This document shows positions 15,754-24,718 of a DNA stretch of 25,991 nt, piece after piece. The notes under the pieces are model-generated. The model was given only the letters and a program-made list of their open reading frames with translations, was not told where the DNA came from and ran no database searches. Position numbers and translations under genes: made by a program. The stretch covers positions 1-25,991 of the forward strand of contig JAAZLV010000067.1 in the NCBI GenBank assembly GCA_012799155.1, in the 5' to 3' direction. This DNA is from Bacteroidales bacterium. Its GTDB lineage: Bacteria > Bacteroidota > Bacteroidia > Bacteroidales > Dysgonomonadaceae. Within the stretch, counting starts at the first letter, position 1. Each line of letters starts with the position of its first letter.

Positions 15754-17178
15754 TCAGTTCTTCTTCCTGAATTCCTGTTCCAGATTCTGTTCACGATGCA
15801 CCAATGATACTTTCACACCGTATTTTTTTGAGATATGCTCCGCCACATGTTGTGCTGCATAGACTGATCGATGTTGTCCGCCGGTACATCCGAATGAGAT
15901 CATCAGACTGGTAAAGTTACGTTCCATATAACGCTTCACATGCCGGTCGATGAGGGGGTAGAGGGTTTCAAGGAAGGTGACGATCTCACCATCCTCTTCC
16001 AGAAAGCGGATCACCGGTTCATCGAGGCCGGTCACATTGTTATACCGTTCAAATTTACCCGGGTTGTTGATGGCACGGCAATCGAAGACATAACCCCCTC
16101 CATTGCCGGAACTATCATCCGGGATTCCTTTCTTATAAGCAAAACTGTAGATACGTACCTCCAGCTCTCGCTTACGGCTGTCGGCAAATTGTTTTAGTTC
16201 GCACATCTCACGGAGCATTTTGCAGAGGTAGGGGTATTCATCAAATCCCTTATCCAGCAATTCCCGAAGATTGTTCAGCGCAAAGGGGACGCTCTGGATG
16301 AAGTGAGGCTTCTTTTCAAAATACCCCCTGAAACCGTAGGCACCCAGCACCTGGAGTGTGCGGAAGAGTACGAAGTGACGCAGTTGTTCTCGGAAAGTGG
16401 TTTCCTCCACCGGTTGGTATTTTCGAAGTGAGGTGATATAGGTTTTGATGAGCTCTTCACGCAATCCAGCTGGCAAGTTGGCTTTTGCTTGCCATAGAAA
16501 GGAGGCCAGATCGTAATATACTGGTCCTTTTCTGCCACCCTGGAAATCGATGAAGTAGGGCTCATCTTCCACCAGCATCACGTTGCGTGACTGGAAATCG
16601 CGGTACATGAAGGTGTGGGTCTCATCTTGCAGCAGAATTTCTGCCATTTTATCGAAGTCGTTTTCCAGTTGGTCCTCTAGGAACTCCATGCCGGTAGTCT
16701 TCAGGAAGTTGTACTTGAAATAGTTGAGGTCCCACATTACCGAACGGTGGTTGAAGGCTGGTAGGGGGTAGCAGACGTTGAAGTCGAGATCACGTGCCCC
16801 CAGATACTGAATATCCGCAAGTAGAGCAATGGTCTTGTGCAGCAATTCCTTTTCACCATGACTGAACACCCCGGTACTACGACCAGCCTTGATCCGGTCA
16901 AACAAAAGCGAGTCTCCCAGATCCTCCTGAAGGTAACAACTTTCATCACCGGAGACAGCCAACACCAGTGGTACGTTCAGACCTTGTTTGCGAAAGTGGT
17001 GAGCGAGCACTATAAATGCATGGTTCTCCTCGCGCGACTCACCGTATACGCCGATAAGTGATGTCGCTCCAGCACTAATGCGGTAGTACTTGCGATTTGA
17101 ACCGGAAGTAGGCAGCGCTTCAATTGTTTGATGTGGCTTACCTGTAAAAGAGTTGAATAGATCGGTAAGGGATTGCAT
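15754..17178 (-). CDS. amgK-like: AmgK-like anomeric amino-sugar kinase fused to RapZ C-terminal domain
   Basis: This 474-aa protein has two parts. Residues 1 to about 320 form an aminoglycoside-phosphotransferase-type kinase, with LPTSGSNRKYYRI near the start, the catalytic loop FMYRDFQSRNVML, and the metal-binding YFIDFQGGRKGPVYYDLASF. These match AmgK, which phosphorylates MurNAc/GlcNAc at C1. Residues from about 335 to 474 match the C-terminal domain of RapZ: EVRIYSFAYKKG, VFDCRAINNPG, then SFGCTGGQHRSVYAAQHVAE and a final VSLVHRE. The Walker-A domain of true RapZ is missing. In E. coli this C-terminal domain senses glucosamine-6-phosphate and binds small RNA, so here it may regulate the kinase; that is inference. 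It lies between nadE and murU in one operon. Confidence 0.85.
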   Translation of the reverse strand: MQSLTDLFNSFTGKPHQTIEALPTSGSNRKYYRISAGATSLIGVYGESREENHAFIVLAHHFRKQGLNVPLVLAVSGDESCYLQEDLGDSLLFDRIKAGRSTGVFSHGEKELLHKTIALLADIQYLGARDLDFNVCYPLPAFNHRSVMWDLNYFKYNFLKTTGMEFLEDQLENDFDKMAEILLQDETHTFMYRDFQSRNVMLVEDEPYFIDFQGGRKGPVYYDLASFLWQAKANLPAGLREELIKTYITSLRKYQPVEETTFREQLRHFVLFRTLQVLGAYGFRGYFEKKPHFIQSVPFALNNLRELLDKGFDEYPYLCKMLREMCELKQFADSRKRELEVRIYSFAYKKGIPDDSSGNGGGYVFDCRAINNPGKFERYNNVTGLDEPVIRFLEEDGEIVTFLETLYPLIDRHVKRYMERNFTSLMISFGCTGGQHRSVYAAQHVAEHISKKYGVKVSLVHREQNLEQEFRKKN

Positions 17179-17224
17179 TTATAGGGTGATTTGATGTTAT
17201 GTGGATTGGTTGTAAGCTGAATGT

Positions 17225-19165
17225 TCATTTCCTGTTACTTGCCTCTTCCAACTCCTTTAACCAGAGATTTGCCATTGCGTCGCTCGGCATACGCCAGTCG
17301 CCCCGTGGCGAAAGGTTCACTGAGCCTACCTTGGGACCATCGGGCATGCAGGAGCGTTTGAATTGCTGTGAGAAGAACCGTTTGTAAAAGACTCTGAGCC
17401 ATTTTGTAAGCTCCTCCTCGGTAAACCGTCCTTTAAAAGCTAACTGTGCCAGGAAGAGGATGCGTGCCGGGCCATCGCCAAAGCGCAGCATCCGGTGCAG
17501 AAAAAAGTCGTGGAGTTCATAGGGACCCACAAAATGTTCCGTTTTTTGTGCAATCTGGCCGTCGACAGTTGCCGGTAGTAGTTCAGGGCTGAAGGGAGTG
17601 TCAAGCACATCATGGAGGATGGTGCGGGCATTTGCCTCCATCCGGTTGTCGGCGATCCAGCGCACCAGAGTGGCTACAAGCGTCTTTGGTACGCTGGCGT
17701 TGACACCATACATTGACATCTGGTCACCGTTGTAAGTTGCCCAACCCAGTGCAAGTTCCGACAGGTTACCAGTACCCACTACCAATGCCCCAATTTTGTT
17801 GGCAACATCCATCAGTATCTGCGTACGTTCGCGTGCCTGACTGTTCTCATATGTGATACTGTGATCGTCGATGTTGTGATCGATATCTTTGAAATGTTGC
17901 TTTACAGCTTCTTCTATGGGGATCTCCCTGACAGTGATGCCGGAGGCGTGCATCAAGTCAATGGCGTTATGGTATGTCCTGTCGGTGGTTCCAAATCCCG
18001 GCATGGTGATACCCACGATATTTTCACGCGGCAACTGCAACCGGTCGAAGGTGGCGATGGTGACCAAGAGTGCCAGCGTAGAATCGAGGCCCCCGGAAAT
18101 ACCAATGGTTGCCTTTTCTATGCCGGTGTGGCGAAGTCGTTTTGCCAATCCCTCCGTCTGAATAGTGAACACTTCCGCGAGCGATTCGTCTTCATATTCT
18201 GTTGATGGGATGAAGGGATGTTCCGGCACCGGGTGAAGAAGGGTGTTGGTTGCAACTTCTGTAAGAGAGCAGCTGACAACAGTAGTGGGGTGATGTGTAC
18301 TGTTTTTGTAGTTGCAGTTCTTCAGCCGGTCGTGTCGCAGCACATCCAGGTCAATATCAGCTGCAATCAGTTCACTCTCCAGCGAGAAGCGTTTCGATTC
18401 TGCCAGGAGGGTGCCGTTTTCAGCAATGAGGCAGGCGCCTGAGAAGACCATGTCGGTAGTCGACTCACCAGTGCCCGCAGAGGCGTAGATATAGGCTGCG
18501 TTGCATCGCCCCGACTGTTGCAATACCAGCGATTTGCGGTAGCGATGTTTGCCTACAAGTTCATTACTGGCTGACAGGTTGAACAACAGTTCAGCTCCCT
18601 CCATTGCTAGGCGGGATGAGGGGGGAATGGGCATCCAGAGATCCTCACAGATCTCCACCCCGAAGGTGGTGTAGGGAGTCTGGAAAATCATTCCGTGTGG
18701 TGAGACAGGTACCTTATACCCACCTATCTGTACCGAGCAGTCAACCAGGTCGGCTGCCGCTGCAAACCACCGTTTCTCATAGTACTCACGATCATTTGGG
18801 ACATTGCTTTTGGGCACCACTCCCTGGATGCCGTCGGCAGAGATTACAGCGGCCATATTGTATAGGCTGCTACCAATGCGCATCGGTAATCCCACGATGG
18901 CGATAATGGAAGGCTTGTCGCGCATGAATTGTGCAAGTTGCTGAAGTGAAGAGAGTGCTTCTCTCTGTAACGTCTCCTGAAAGAAGAGATCACCACAGCT
19001 GTAGCCGGTGAGTGCCAGCTCCGGGAAACAGATAATTTGTATCTGTTCCTCCACGGCTTGACCAATGATTGTTTGGATCTCTGCCCTGTTATAATCGCAG
19101 TCGGCAACCCTTAATCGGGGTGAGGCAGCTGCCACGCGTATAAAACCCTGCCTGTTGATATACAT
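17225..19165 (-). CDS. nadE: Glutamine-dependent NAD+ synthetase
   Basis: At 646 aa this is the two-domain type. The N-terminal nitrilase-like glutaminase domain (about 1-280) shows the catalytic Glu in FPELALTGYSCGD, Lys in VVPKSNVPNDREYYE, and Cys in FGVEICEDLW. The C-terminal synthetase domain has the P-loop IGISGGLDSTLALL and the conserved GTGNLSELALGWATYNGDQM. It makes NAD+ from deamido-NAD+ (NaAD), ATP and glutamine in the cytoplasm. The ATG at 19165 follows a consensus -7 promoter by about 27 nt. The kinase-RapZ gene follows 46 bp after its stop, so the recycling genes are likely transcribed with it. Confidence 0.97.
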   Translation of the reverse strand: MYINRQGFIRVAAASPRLRVADCDYNRAEIQTIIGQAVEEQIQIICFPELALTGYSCGDLFFQETLQREALSSLQQLAQFMRDKPSIIAIVGLPMRIGSSLYNMAAVISADGIQGVVPKSNVPNDREYYEKRWFAAAADLVDCSVQIGGYKVPVSPHGMIFQTPYTTFGVEICEDLWMPIPPSSRLAMEGAELLFNLSASNELVGKHRYRKSLVLQQSGRCNAAYIYASAGTGESTTDMVFSGACLIAENGTLLAESKRFSLESELIAADIDLDVLRHDRLKNCNYKNSTHHPTTVVSCSLTEVATNTLLHPVPEHPFIPSTEYEDESLAEVFTIQTEGLAKRLRHTGIEKATIGISGGLDSTLALLVTIATFDRLQLPRENIVGITMPGFGTTDRTYHNAIDLMHASGITVREIPIEEAVKQHFKDIDHNIDDHSITYENSQARERTQILMDVANKIGALVVGTGNLSELALGWATYNGDQMSMYGVNASVPKTLVATLVRWIADNRMEANARTILHDVLDTPFSPELLPATVDGQIAQKTEHFVGPYELHDFFLHRMLRFGDGPARILFLAQLAFKGRFTEEELTKWLRVFYKRFFSQQFKRSCMPDGPKVGSVNLSPRGDWRMPSDAMANLWLKELEEASNRK

Positions 19166-19191
19166 ATGCTATTTTTTTACAGCCTTTCAGG

Positions 19192-19199
19192 CAAAGATA
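19192..19199 (-). promoter_or_regulatory. Candidate nadE promoter (-7 box)
   Basis: The minus strand reads TATCTTTG, an exact and commonly seen form of the Bacteroidetes -7 consensus. It would give a very short leader, about 20 nt, to the nadE ATG at 19165. The -33 region has no clean TTTG at 19-21 bp. Confidence 0.5.
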
Positions 19200-19243
19200 G
19201 TGATAAAATGGCAAAAATATTGTGGTGGCCAACCATTAATCTG

Positions 19244-19984
19244 CTATGCCGTAACCTCCCCTGTCAGCCTGATGATTTCAGGGAGTACTTCAGATAGTTC
19301 GTGCATTGAGTCAAATACCAGAGAGGCGCCTGCCTGGTACAGAATATTGTCGGGAAGAGGACCTGTATTTACAGCGATGGTGAAGATGCCGGCACCCACT
19401 GCCGCCTCGATACCCAATGGTGCATTCTCGATCACGATAGCCTGGTGGGGTTGTAATTCTCCCCCTTTCTGCAATCCTTTCACGAAAGGCTCTGGGTCGG
19501 GTTTGCCATTCACCACATCGAACGCCGTGACCATGGTTTCAGGGGTGAAACAACCGGTGAAGTGGTGGTCGAGACGCTCCAGCAGGGAGGGTTGACCTGA
19601 TCCGGTTACAAGCACCGGTGTCAGTTTCATTCTCTGTACATACTCCAACACTTCCTTTGAACCAGGCATAGTGTCCCCGCTGTTGTATTCCTGAAACAGT
19701 TCCGACTTACGGGCATAAATTCGTTTTTCCTCTTCTTCCGCTGCATCCCGTTTCAGGTTGCGTTGAAAAATAATGTCAATGGTTGCCTTTCCGATTCTTC
19801 CTTCATGGAGATAAAACTCATTTGGCTCATGTGTGAGTCCCAGCTCATCCATCGTCTGCTGCCAGGAGCGATCGTGTGCAGGCATTGAGTCGTAGAGCAC
19901 GCCATCCATGTCGAATATCACCGCCTTCAGGTCGAACCGATGCAGCCGGTTCCGTTGCAAATAGTCAATCAGTATTTCTTTCAT
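19244..19984 (-). CDS. HAD-superfamily phosphatase, beta-phosphoglucomutase-like
   Basis: This 246-aa protein carries all the HAD motifs. IFDMDGVLYDSMPAHDRSW has nucleophile Asp25 and acid/base Asp27, VTGSG carries the motif II Thr, NGKPDPEPF the Lys, and IENAPLGIEAAVGAG the acidic motif IV. The helical cap after motif I (about residues 32-100) is of the PgmB/Gph type. Such enzymes act on sugar phosphates or 2-phosphoglycolate; the substrate is not clear. An 18-residue extension precedes the core. The start codon at 19984 lies 12 nt past the pgi terminator stem, and no promoter-like box was seen in the gap. Confidence 0.87.
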   Translation of the reverse strand: MKEILIDYLQRNRLHRFDLKAVIFDMDGVLYDSMPAHDRSWQQTMDELGLTHEPNEFYLHEGRIGKATIDIIFQRNLKRDAAEEEEKRIYARKSELFQEYNSGDTMPGSKEVLEYVQRMKLTPVLVTGSGQPSLLERLDHHFTGCFTPETMVTAFDVVNGKPDPEPFVKGLQKGGELQPHQAIVIENAPLGIEAAVGAGIFTIAVNTGPLPDNILYQAGASLVFDSMHELSEVLPEIIRLTGEVTA

Positions 19985-19996
19985 TCTCTTAAATAA

Positions 19997-20036
19997 AAAA
20001 ACCGCACGACTGCTGTGAAGTAGTCAGGCGGTTTTT
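19997..20036 (-). terminator. Rho-independent terminator after pgi
   Basis: AAAAACCGC at 19997-20005 pairs perfectly with GCGGTTTTT at 20028-20036. An inner GACT/AGTC helix lies across a small internal loop. On the minus strand the stem is followed by a run of U residues (TTTTTTTATTT). It starts 17 bp after the pgi stop. The symmetric A/T flanks would also let it work from the other strand. Confidence 0.8.
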
Positions 20037-20052
20037 CTGCTTTATAAATTCA

Positions 20053-21402
20053 TTATAGTCTTGCCTTGATGGCACGTGTGGCTTCCTCGTAGCCCGGTTT
20101 CTCGAGTAACGCGAACATGTTCTTCTTGTATGCCTCTACACCAGGTTGATCGAACGGGTTGATCCCCAGCATGTAGCCGCTGATGCCACAGGCTTTTTCG
20201 AAGAAGTAGATCAGCTGACCGATGTACTTTTCATTCAGCTCAGGCAGCTCGATCAGCAGGTTGGGTACATCACCATCCACGTGGGCGATGCGGGTGCCCA
20301 GTTCTGCCATCTTGTTCACCTCATCCACCCGTTTTCCTTCCAGGTAATTGAGTCCGTCCAGATCCCTGTCGTCGTGTGGGATTTCCACCTTCTTGTTGGG
20401 CTTACGGATGGAAAGTACCGTTTCGAAAATGGTGCGTTCCCCCTCCTGAATCCACTGTCCCATGGAGTGGAGGTCGGTGGTGAAGTCCACTGCTGCGGGG
20501 AAGATTCCCAGGTTCTCCTTGCCTTCGCTTTCTCCGAAGAGCTGTTTCCACCATTCCGCAAGAAAATGGAGTTTGGGATGGTAGTTCACCAAGATTTCAA
20601 TCTTCTTGCCTCTTTTGTAAAGCTCATTGCGGATCGCTGCATAGATTGCAGGCAGGTTATAGTCAAAGGCTGTTGAGGCCGCAGCTGCTTTTTCAATTTC
20701 GAGGGCACCTTCCACCAGCTTGCGGATGTTGATACCTGCCACGGCAATTGGTAGCAGTCCCACAGGTGTGAGTACCGAATAGCGGCCGCCCACATTGTCG
20801 GGGATGATGAAGGTCTTATAGCCTTCCGTGCCTGCCAGGGTGCGCAGTGCACCGCGGGTAGCATCGGTCACTGCCACGATGCGTTGACGGGCTTCCTCCT
20901 TGCCCACCTTGCTCTCCAACTGATCTTTAAGCAGGCGAAAAGCGAGGGCCGGTTCAGTGGTTGTTCCCGATTTGGAGATGTTGATCAATCCGAACTGCTT
21001 GTTCTCGAGGTAACTCATCAGTTCATAGAGATAATCTTCGCTGATGTTGTTCCCTGCATATAGGATCACCGGATTTTTACGCTTTGAGGACTCTTGCAAC
21101 CAGTCGAATGAATCACTGAGGGCGTCGATTACTGCACGGGCGCCAAGATAGCTGCCACCGATACCCACAACTACCACTGCCTCGCAACGGACGCGCAACT
21201 CGGTAGCCGCATCTTCTATCTCCCGCAGATCCTCATCTGTGATGGAAGAGGGGAGACCCACCCATCCCAGAAAATCATTCCCGGCGCGACTGCCATCGTG
21301 CAATGCCTGATTGCAGGCTACTGCCTTTGCTGCCTGTTTCAGAATCTCTTCCTCCGGAAGAAATTTCGACACATCCTTGATCTGTAGTTGAATATGATCC
21401 AT
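20053..21402 (-). CDS. pgi: Glucose-6-phosphate isomerase
   Basis: This 449-aa protein is the short type found in Bacteroidetes and Firmicutes. The sugar-isomerase core shows [15 protein letters not shown], the phosphate-binding [19 protein letters not shown], and the signature [17 protein letters not shown]. The later catalytic region has the family's conserved [17 protein letters not shown]. It interconverts glucose-6-phosphate and fructose-6-phosphate in glycolysis and in the supply of amino sugars. The ATG at 21402 is the only sensible start. It follows gpsA by 56 bp and ends at a strong terminator. Confidence 0.98.
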   Translation of the reverse strand: MDHIQLQIKDVSKFLPEEEILKQAAKAVACNQALHDGSRAGNDFLGWVGLPSSITDEDLREIEDAATELRVRCEAVVVVGIGGSYLGARAVIDALSDSFDWLQESSKRKNPVILYAGNNISEDYLYELMSYLENKQFGLINISKSGTTTEPALAFRLLKDQLESKVGKEEARQRIVAVTDATRGALRTLAGTEGYKTFIIPDNVGGRYSVLTPVGLLPIAVAGINIRKLVEGALEIEKAAAASTAFDYNLPAIYAAIRNELYKRGKKIEILVNYHPKLHFLAEWWKQLFGESEGKENLGIFPAAVDFTTDLHSMGQWIQEGERTIFETVLSIRKPNKKVEIPHDDRDLDGLNYLEGKRVDEVNKMAELGTRIAHVDGDVPNLLIELPELNEKYIGQLIYFFEKACGISGYMLGINPFDQPGVEAYKKNMFALLEKPGYEEATRAIKARL

Positions 21403-21458
21403 TGTTTTAATTTTATTGGTTATTTGATTCTTGCAAGTATAAATGAGATCGTTATCTA

Positions 21459-22454
21459 TTAGAAGAAATCAATCAGATTGCGGATTGCCTCCTGAGGTGG
21501 CAGCTTCTCGTAGAGAATCTGGTAGACCGTGCGTGCGATGGGCATATCCACCTTGAAGCGATTGTTTAATTCGTAGATACACTTGGCGCCGTAGTATCCC
21601 TCGGCAATCATCTCCATTTCAAGCTGTGCGCTCTTTACTGAGTAGCCCTTGCCGATCATGGCCCCTAGGGTACGGTTGCGGCTGAACTGCGAGTATCCGG
21701 TGACAAGCATGTCGCCCAGGTAATGCTGTTCTGCGATACAGCGCTCCATAGGTAGCACGCCGTTGAGAAAGCGGGACATTTCCTTAGCGCAATTGCTCAT
21801 CAGTACTGCCTGAAAGTTATCACCGTATAGCAGTCCTTGGCAGATGCCGGCCGCAATGGCGTAAATATTTTTCAGTACTGCAGCGAGCTCTATTCCCACC
21901 ACGTCGTCGGAGATGCGAGTCTTCAGGATCCGGGAGTTAATTGCTTCTGAGAGGAGGGCTGCCTTGTTCTGGTCTTTGCTGGCCACCGTGAGGAAGGAAA
22001 GGCGTTCGAGAGCTACCTCCTCAGCATGGCAAGGACCTGATAGTACACCGATGTTCTCGAAAGGTACCTTGTAGTTGGCAGCCAGGAACTCGCTCATCAC
22101 CACGTTGTCGTTGGGAATGATTCCCTTGAGGGCGGAAACCACGAACTTGCCGCGGAAGGAGCTATTCCAAATGCGACGGAAGTATTGCTTCACATATGGT
22201 GAGGGGATGGCAACGATGATGGTGTCGGAGTCCTTTATCGCCTTCTCGATGTTGGAGTAGAAGGTGATCTGTGCCAGGTTGAATTTGACGTTGGTGAGGT
22301 ATGAGGGGTTGTGCCCCAGCTTGTAGAATCCCTCGATCTGATCGTCGCGGCGAATGAACCAGTTCATGTGCTTCTGGTTCATCAGTACCATCTTGGCGAG
22401 TGCCGTTCCCCAGGTGCCGCCACCCAGGATACAGATTTTGCCGATTGAATCCAT
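21459..22454 (-). CDS. gpsA: NAD(P)H-dependent glycerol-3-phosphate dehydrogenase
   Basis: This 331-aa protein has the N-terminal Rossmann motif [15 protein letters not shown]. The family segments [22 protein letters not shown] and [17 protein letters not shown], the last with the catalytic Lys, are all present. It reduces dihydroxyacetone phosphate to sn-glycerol-3-phosphate for phospholipid synthesis. The helical C-terminal domain ([21 protein letters not shown]) is complete. It starts 27 bp after the lysS stop, so the two are probably co-transcribed. Confidence 0.97.
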   Translation of the reverse strand: MDSIGKICILGGGTWGTALAKMVLMNQKHMNWFIRRDDQIEGFYKLGHNPSYLTNVKFNLAQITFYSNIEKAIKDSDTIIVAIPSPYVKQYFRRIWNSSFRGKFVVSALKGIIPNDNVVMSEFLAANYKVPFENIGVLSGPCHAEEVALERLSFLTVASKDQNKAALLSEAINSRILKTRISDDVVGIELAAVLKNIYAIAAGICQGLLYGDNFQAVLMSNCAKEMSRFLNGVLPMERCIAEQHYLGDMLVTGYSQFSRNRTLGAMIGKGYSVKSAQLEMEMIAEGYYGAKCIYELNNRFKVDMPIARTVYQILYEKLPPQEAIRNLIDFF

Positions 22455-22481
22455 GTTCTATTGTTTCAGATTTCCAGGCCG

Positions 22482-24215
22482 TTAATTTGATGCGGCATGC
22501 TCTGTCCATGTTTTAACCTCCTCGGGGGTGGGATTGTTCAGTTCCAACTTGAACTTTTTGTTCATCCCACAGATCTCCTGGTGTAGCTTGTTGGGGTTGA
22601 GCTCCTTGAGGCTCTCCAGCTGCAGATAGCCAGCCTTCTGAAGCAGGGTTGCCCACTCTTCGGGGATGCCAGCTTCAGTGAAACGGGTGAGAGGATCTCT
22701 CTTCACTGTTTTCTCTGGACGCATCATCGGGAAGAGTAGCACCTCCTGGATGGAGGTCTGTCCTGTGAGCAGCATGGCGAGCCGGTCCATACCGATGCCC
22801 ATGCCTGAGGTGGGGGGCATTCCATACTCCAGGGCACGGAGGAAATCCTGGTCGATGAACATCGCCTCGTCATCACCCTTTTCGGAGAGGCGTAGCTGCT
22901 CTTCAAACCGCTGACGCTGATCGATCGGGTCGTTCAACTCCGAGTAAGCGTTGGCCAGCTCCTTGCCGTTGACCATCAACTCGAATCGTTCGGTTAGCTC
23001 GGGATTGTCGCGATGCCGCTTGCAGAGAGGAGACATCTCGATGGGGTAGTCGATGATGAAGGTAGGTTGGATATAGTTGCCTTCAGCCTTTTCGCCGAAG
23101 ATCTCATCGATCAACTTCCCTTTACCCATCGTTTCGTCCTCTTCCACGCCCAGTTCGCGGCATACAGCACGCAACTGCTTTTCATCCATCCCGCTGATGT
23201 CAATGCCGGTATGCTCCCTGATCGCATCTATCATTGTGATACGACGGTAAGGCGCCTTGAAGTCTATTTCATGATCTCCCACTTGCACCTTCGTGGTGCC
23301 CAACACCTGTAAGGCAACCTGTTCTAGCATCTGCTCGGTGAATTCCATCATCCACTTATAGTCCTTGTAAGCCACATAGATCTCCATCACCGTGAACTCA
23401 GGATTGTGGGTGCGGTCCATCCCTTCGTTGCGGAAGTTGCGTGAGAACTCGTAAACTCCTTCAAAGCCGGCCACGATCAGCCGTTTCAGGTAGAGCTCAT
23501 TGGCAATTCGAAGGTAGAGGTCGATGTCAAGCGCATTCATGTGGGTGATGAAAGGGCGCGCGGCTGCACCACCTGGAATGTTCTGCAGCACGGGTGTATC
23601 TACTTCGAGATACCCCCTTTCGTTGAAGAAATTACGCATCGCATCGAATATGTGGGTGCGTTTCAGGAAGATGTCTCTTACTCCGTCATTCACTAGTAGA
23701 TCAACATATCGTTGACGGTAGCGCATTTCGGGATCCGAAAATTTATCGAACGTGACCCCATCTTTCACTTTCACCACCGGCAGTGGTTTGAGTGACTTGG
23801 AGAGGATGGTCATCGTTTCTGCGTGTACAGAGATCTCACCGGTCTTGGTGCGGAAGACATAACCTGTAATACCGATGAAGTCTCCGATATCGGTGAGCCT
23901 CTTAAAAACGGTGTTGTAGAGTTCTTTATCCTCTCCGGTACAGATGTCGTCACGGGTAATGTAGACCTGTATACGCCCCTGAGCATCCATCAGCTCCACG
24001 AATGAGGCTTTGCCCATGATGCGGCGCCCCATGATACGACCGGCGATGCTTACCTGACGGCGTTCAGTCTCATCATTGAAAGCATCTTTTATCTCTGCAG
24101 ACCAGGCATTCACCTCATAGAGTGCAGCGGGATAAGGTTCTATCCCCATGTTTCGCAACTCGTCAAGACTTTGGCGGCGAATGATTTCCTGTTCGCTTAG
24201 TTCTAAATTGTTCAT
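22482..24215 (-). CDS. lysS: Lysyl-tRNA synthetase, class II, with C-terminal helical extension
   Basis: This 577-aa protein has an N-terminal OB-fold anticodon-binding domain (VSIAGRIMGRRIMGKASFVEL). The class II catalytic core includes motif 2 (FRNEGMDRTHNPEFTVMEIY) and motif 3 (GMGIGMDRLAMLLTG). It charges tRNA-Lys. Canonical enzymes end at about the LLFPMMRPEK segment. Here 75 further residues follow, with a helix-hairpin-helix-like look (LLQKAGYLQLESLKELNPN, TPEEVKTWTEHA). The frame is open further upstream, but the ATG at 24215 gives the usual MNNLELSEQE N-terminus and lies well after the promoter. Confidence 0.97.
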   Translation of the reverse strand: MNNLELSEQEIIRRQSLDELRNMGIEPYPAALYEVNAWSAEIKDAFNDETERRQVSIAGRIMGRRIMGKASFVELMDAQGRIQVYITRDDICTGEDKELYNTVFKRLTDIGDFIGITGYVFRTKTGEISVHAETMTILSKSLKPLPVVKVKDGVTFDKFSDPEMRYRQRYVDLLVNDGVRDIFLKRTHIFDAMRNFFNERGYLEVDTPVLQNIPGGAAARPFITHMNALDIDLYLRIANELYLKRLIVAGFEGVYEFSRNFRNEGMDRTHNPEFTVMEIYVAYKDYKWMMEFTEQMLEQVALQVLGTTKVQVGDHEIDFKAPYRRITMIDAIREHTGIDISGMDEKQLRAVCRELGVEEDETMGKGKLIDEIFGEKAEGNYIQPTFIIDYPIEMSPLCKRHRDNPELTERFELMVNGKELANAYSELNDPIDQRQRFEEQLRLSEKGDDEAMFIDQDFLRALEYGMPPTSGMGIGMDRLAMLLTGQTSIQEVLLFPMMRPEKTVKRDPLTRFTEAGIPEEWATLLQKAGYLQLESLKELNPNKLHQEICGMNKKFKLELNNPTPEEVKTWTEHAASN

Positions 24216-24292
24216 ACAAATTTGTTCAATAGTTTTGGTGGGTTCGCCTTCGACTGGGTAGAGGCATTCAGCGGGAAGCCCGTATATGCCAT
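24212..24292 (-). other. Possible upstream ORF in the lysS leader
   Basis: In the predicted lysS leader there is a 26-codon ORF, in a different frame, that begins at an ATG at 24292. Its stop overlaps the lysS start (ATGA). Its last 12 codons include three Lys codons (SKANPPKLLNKF). Lysine-responsive translation coupling is a possibility, but chance is equally plausible. No clear ribosome binding site is seen. Confidence 0.2.
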
Positions 24293-24350
24293 CGTGGGCA
24301 AAAGACCAATGTGGAAAACTGCAATCGCAACAGCGAAGCAAAAATCTCTG

Positions 24351-24358
24351 CAAAAGTA
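24351..24358 (-). promoter_or_regulatory. Candidate lysS promoter (-7 box)
   Basis: The minus strand reads TACTTTTG, an exact match to TAnnTTTG. The -33 element is weak. Transcription from here would give a leader of about 130 nt ahead of the lysS ATG at 24215. Confidence 0.45.
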
Positions 24359-24447
24359 CAAAATATTTCGCTAAGAAGCATCTTTTATTGTTGATTCCTC
24401 CCGTTCAATGGAACTTGTGAAAGATCTATAAAATAATTATGGAAAAA

Positions 24448-24479
24448 TTTCCTCAATATTGGTAGAATGCTTACATTTG
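24448..24479 (+). promoter_or_regulatory. Candidate promoter of the DRTGG-ATPase-hydrogenase operon
   Basis: TTTC at 24448-24451 is followed after 20 bp by TACATTTG at 24472-24479. The latter is an exact match to the Bacteroidetes -7 box, and the former is one base off the -33 TTTG. It points toward the plus-strand genes and gives a long leader of about 300 nt. Confidence 0.5.
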
Positions 24480-24595
24480 TCATATGTAACGTACAGGATA
24501 TCTTGGGGAATATGGAAGACATGGCTATGCAATGAGCCTGTAATTGGGATACACGTTTTTACCTGATACTTTCATTGTTGATTAAATGTACTTTT

Positions 24596-24718
24596 ATGAA
24601 AACACAAACCGATTTGTTGATCTCCGGTGATCAGCTCGATGAAATCATTGAAAGGCACAGAGTATTTACTGAAACTTTGTTTTACTCCTTCTTCAATTTA
24701 CATACAATGTGGGATTGA
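24596..24718 (+). CDS. Possible small protein of 40 aa upstream of the DRTGG gene
   Basis: An ATG at 24596 opens a 40-codon frame with natural-looking composition: MKTQTDLLISGDQLDEIIER, then an aromatic-rich segment with FTETLFYSFFNLHTMW. It lies between the promoter candidate and the DRTGG gene on the same strand. It could be a true small protein, a leader peptide, or the remnant of a longer gene. I do not recognise the family. The overlapping frame at 24627-24818 looks less protein-like. Confidence 0.35.
   Translation: MKTQTDLLISGDQLDEIIERHRVFTETLFYSFFNLHTMWD

Noticed and set aside
24216..24353. Longer N-terminus for lysyl-tRNA synthetase
   Set aside because: The upstream frame is open but begins with TTG inside the predicted -7 box, and homologues start at MNNLELSEQE-like sequences.
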